Below, piece after piece: positions 13,754 through 15,365 of a stretch of 15,365 bases of DNA. Every line of letters starts with the position of its first letter. Position 1 is the first letter of the stretch. This stretch comes from VGDP01 sp040905845 (GTDB lineage: Bacteria; Pseudomonadota; Alphaproteobacteria; SP197), in NCBI GenBank assembly GCA_040905845.1, contig JBBDQV010000206.1:1-15365 (forward strand), written 5' to 3'. Under the pieces are notes generated by a model. The model had not been told where the DNA came from and did no database searches. It saw nothing but the letters and a program-made list of their open reading frames with translations. The translations under genes were made by a program, and so were the position numbers.

Positions 13754-15265
13754 ATGGCCGTATCAACCCGCCTCGATCTGCGCCAGAGCCAGACTCTGGT
13801 CATGACTCCGCAGCTGCAGCAGGCGATCAAGTTGCTGCAGCTGTCGAACATCGAGCTGGGCGAGTTCGTCGACCAGGAGCTCGAGCGCAACCCGTTGCTC
13901 GAGCGCGCCGAGGCCGACGACGCGGCCCCGGCCGAATCCCCTGCCGCGGCCGAGCGGGCCAACGGCGAGGAGCGGCTGCTCGATGCGGTCGGTCCCCGCG
14001 GCGACGCCGAGGCGCCGCTCGACGTCAGCAGCCAGGATCAATACGGCGCCGACGAGGCCGGGCCGGGCAGCGCGCCCGCCGACGCGAACGGCTACGACGG
14101 GGGCGTGTCCCCGTGGGGCAAGGGCGGCGGCGACTTCGACGACGAGGCGAGCGTCGAGCGCACCGTCGCCGGCCCGGTGACGCTGCGCGACCACCTGAGC
14201 GAGCAGATCCAGGTCGATATCGACGACGCGCGCGAGCGCCTGATCGGCGTCTACCTGATCGACATGGTCGACGAGGCGGGCTATCTGCGCGCCGACCTCG
14301 AGTCCGTCGCCGAGTCGCTCGGCTGCGCCGTCGCCGACGTCGAGGCGGTGCTCGCCAAGCTGCAGCGGCTCGACCCGCCGGGCGTCTTCGCCCGCGACCT
14401 GAAGGAATGCCTGGCGCTCCAGCTCGCCGACCGCAACCGGCTCGACCCGGCGATGGTGGCGCTGCTCGACAACCTCGACCTGGTCGCGCGGCGCGACAAC
14501 AACCTGCTGCTGAGGCGCTGCCAGGTCGGCGCCGACGACCTGGCCGCCATGCTGGCCGAGCTGCGCTCGCTCAACCCCAAGCCCGGGCTGGCCTTCGACG
14601 CCGAGCTGCCGCAGCCCGTGGTGCCCGACGTCTTCGTTCGCCAGCACTCCGATGGCGGCTGGCTGGTCGAGCTGAACAGCGAGACCCTGCCGCGGCTCCT
14701 GGTCAACGAGCGCTATCACGCCCGCGTGTCGCCGACGCTGCGCAACCGGGTCGACAAGGACTACCTGGCCGAGCGGCTGTCGTCGGCCAACTGGCTCGTC
14801 AAGTCGCTCGACCAGCGAGCGCGCACGATCCTGCGCGTGTCGCGCGAGATCGTGCGCCAGCAGGACGCGTTCCTGATCCACGGCGTGCGGCAGCTGCGTC
14901 CGCTCGTGCTGCGCGACATCGCCGAGGCCGTCCTGATGCACGAGAGCACGATCAGCCGGGTGACGACCAACAAGTACATGGCGACGCCGCGCGGCATCTT
15001 CGAGCTCAAGTACTTCTTCACCTCGGCGATCGCGGCGACCGATGGCACCGAGTCCGTGTCGGCCGAGGCGGTGCGCCACCGCATCCGTCAACTCGTCGAC
15101 GCCGAGGATACGGAGGACGTGCTGTCCGACGACCGCCTGGTCGAGGTGCTGCGCGACGAAGGGGTCGACATCGCCCGGCGGACGGTCGCGAAGTACCGGG
15201 ACGCCCTGCGGATTCCATCGTCGGTGCAGCGCCGCCGCGACAAGAAGCTGTTCGCCACGGCGTGA
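13754..15265 (+). CDS. rpoN: RNA polymerase sigma-54 factor RpoN
   Basis: A 503-residue sigma-54. Region I (1-50) is the Gln/Leu-rich activator-contact part (RQSQTLVMTPQLQQAIKLLQ). Region II (about 55-140) is acidic and Ala/Gly-rich, probably disordered. Core-binding region III follows (TLRDHLSEQIQ, LQRLDPPGVFARDL). The helix-turn-helix lies near 395-425 (RDIAEAVLMHESTISRVTTNKY), and the RpoN box ARRTVAKYR is at 474-482, contacting the -24 promoter element. It directs polymerase to -24/-12 promoters and needs AAA+ activators, typically for nitrogen metabolism, flagella or transport. It starts at ATG 13754, 11 bp after lptB. The lptB-rpoN order is conserved in proteobacteria, usually with hpf and ptsN next, which lie past the window edge. 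Confidence 0.96.
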   Translation: MAVSTRLDLRQSQTLVMTPQLQQAIKLLQLSNIELGEFVDQELERNPLLERAEADDAAPAESPAAAERANGEERLLDAVGPRGDAEAPLDVSSQDQYGADEAGPGSAPADANGYDGGVSPWGKGGGDFDDEASVERTVAGPVTLRDHLSEQIQVDIDDARERLIGVYLIDMVDEAGYLRADLESVAESLGCAVADVEAVLAKLQRLDPPGVFARDLKECLALQLADRNRLDPAMVALLDNLDLVARRDNNLLLRRCQVGADDLAAMLAELRSLNPKPGLAFDAELPQPVVPDVFVRQHSDGGWLVELNSETLPRLLVNERYHARVSPTLRNRVDKDYLAERLSSANWLVKSLDQRARTILRVSREIVRQQDAFLIHGVRQLRPLVLRDIAEAVLMHESTISRVTTNKYMATPRGIFELKYFFTSAIAATDGTESVSAEAVRHRIRQLVDAEDTEDVLSDDRLVEVLRDEGVDIARRTVAKYRDALRIPSSVQRRRDKKLFATA

Positions 15266-15277
15266 CGGCGGTGCCGG

Positions 15278-15309
15278 GCTCGTCCCACGGCTGTCCGGTT
15301 GGGGCGAGC
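15278..15309 (+). terminator. Hairpin downstream of rpoN
   Basis: GCTCGTCCC (15278-15286) pairs with GGGGCGAGC (15301-15309) as 9 bp with one G-T wobble. A small inner stem (CGG/CCG) lies in the loop. It starts 12 bp after the rpoN stop. There is no T-tract, so it could attenuate or process the mRNA rather than terminate it. The remaining bases to the window end show no gene that I can support. Confidence 0.35.
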
Positions 15310-15365
15310 GGCGCTGTTCGGAGTTTGGCGCCGTACCGGGCTCGGTCGCCGCGCGGACGTCGGCG

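Noticed and set aside
13763..15091. Long open frame on the minus strand opposite rpoN (442 codons)
   Set aside because: It mirrors the conserved sigma-54 frame; its translation is rich in Arg, Gly, Val and His with no domain. Such antisense frames are common in GC-rich DNA.

Overview
The window is a very GC-rich stretch of a Gram-negative bacterial chromosome. Its gene content points to an alphaproteobacterium, possibly Rhodospirillales-like. It has a CpdR-type cell-cycle response regulator beside an N-formylglutamate amidohydrolase, a DUF2336 protein, an NDUFA9-like complex I-associated SDR, and the order rnd, lptC, lptA, lptB, rpoN that is typical of alphaproteobacteria. The lineage below class is a guess. 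Most gaps are short, and several genes overlap or abut.

Region 1 (1-2137): a repeat block with two 55-bp near-identical copies and a GC-rich hairpin, then a small cupin protein (+). An N-formylglutamate amidohydrolase (-) follows, divergent from cpdR (+).

Region 2 (2151-8476) is accessory metabolism. It holds three distinct enolase-superfamily enzymes of the mandelate racemase/glucarate dehydratase type, an HpaI/GarL-type aldolase and a divergent SDR, with a DUF2336 gene between them. The glucarate dehydratase-like gene lies downstream of the aldolase on the minus strand, which suggests an acid-sugar route: dehydration to a keto-deoxy acid, then cleavage to pyruvate and an aldehyde. A second enolase-family gene is divergent from the aldolase across a 101-bp gap holding a GGTATACC palindrome. 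A third one is frameshifted and lies directly behind the SDR. No transporter or regulator for this pathway is inside the window.

Region 3 (8584-10754): a glycosyltransferase resembling the family associated with PEP-CTERM/exosortase loci, convergent with an NDUFA9-like NAD(P)-binding protein.

Region 4 (10831-15309) is housekeeping. A promoter and tRNA-Leu(CAG) come first, then an RNase D-like exonuclease, the lipopolysaccharide export genes lptC-lptA-lptB, and rpoN (sigma-54), followed by a hairpin. The lptA signal-peptide region is a striking AT-rich island.

I found no CRISPR array, insertion sequence, phage gene, toxin-antitoxin pair or recognisable defence system. The most unusual signals are active-site substitutions. 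The second enolase-family enzyme has Lys where the mandelate racemase His should be, the third has K-x-G instead of K-x-K, and the SDR has lost all but Tyr of its catalytic tetrad.
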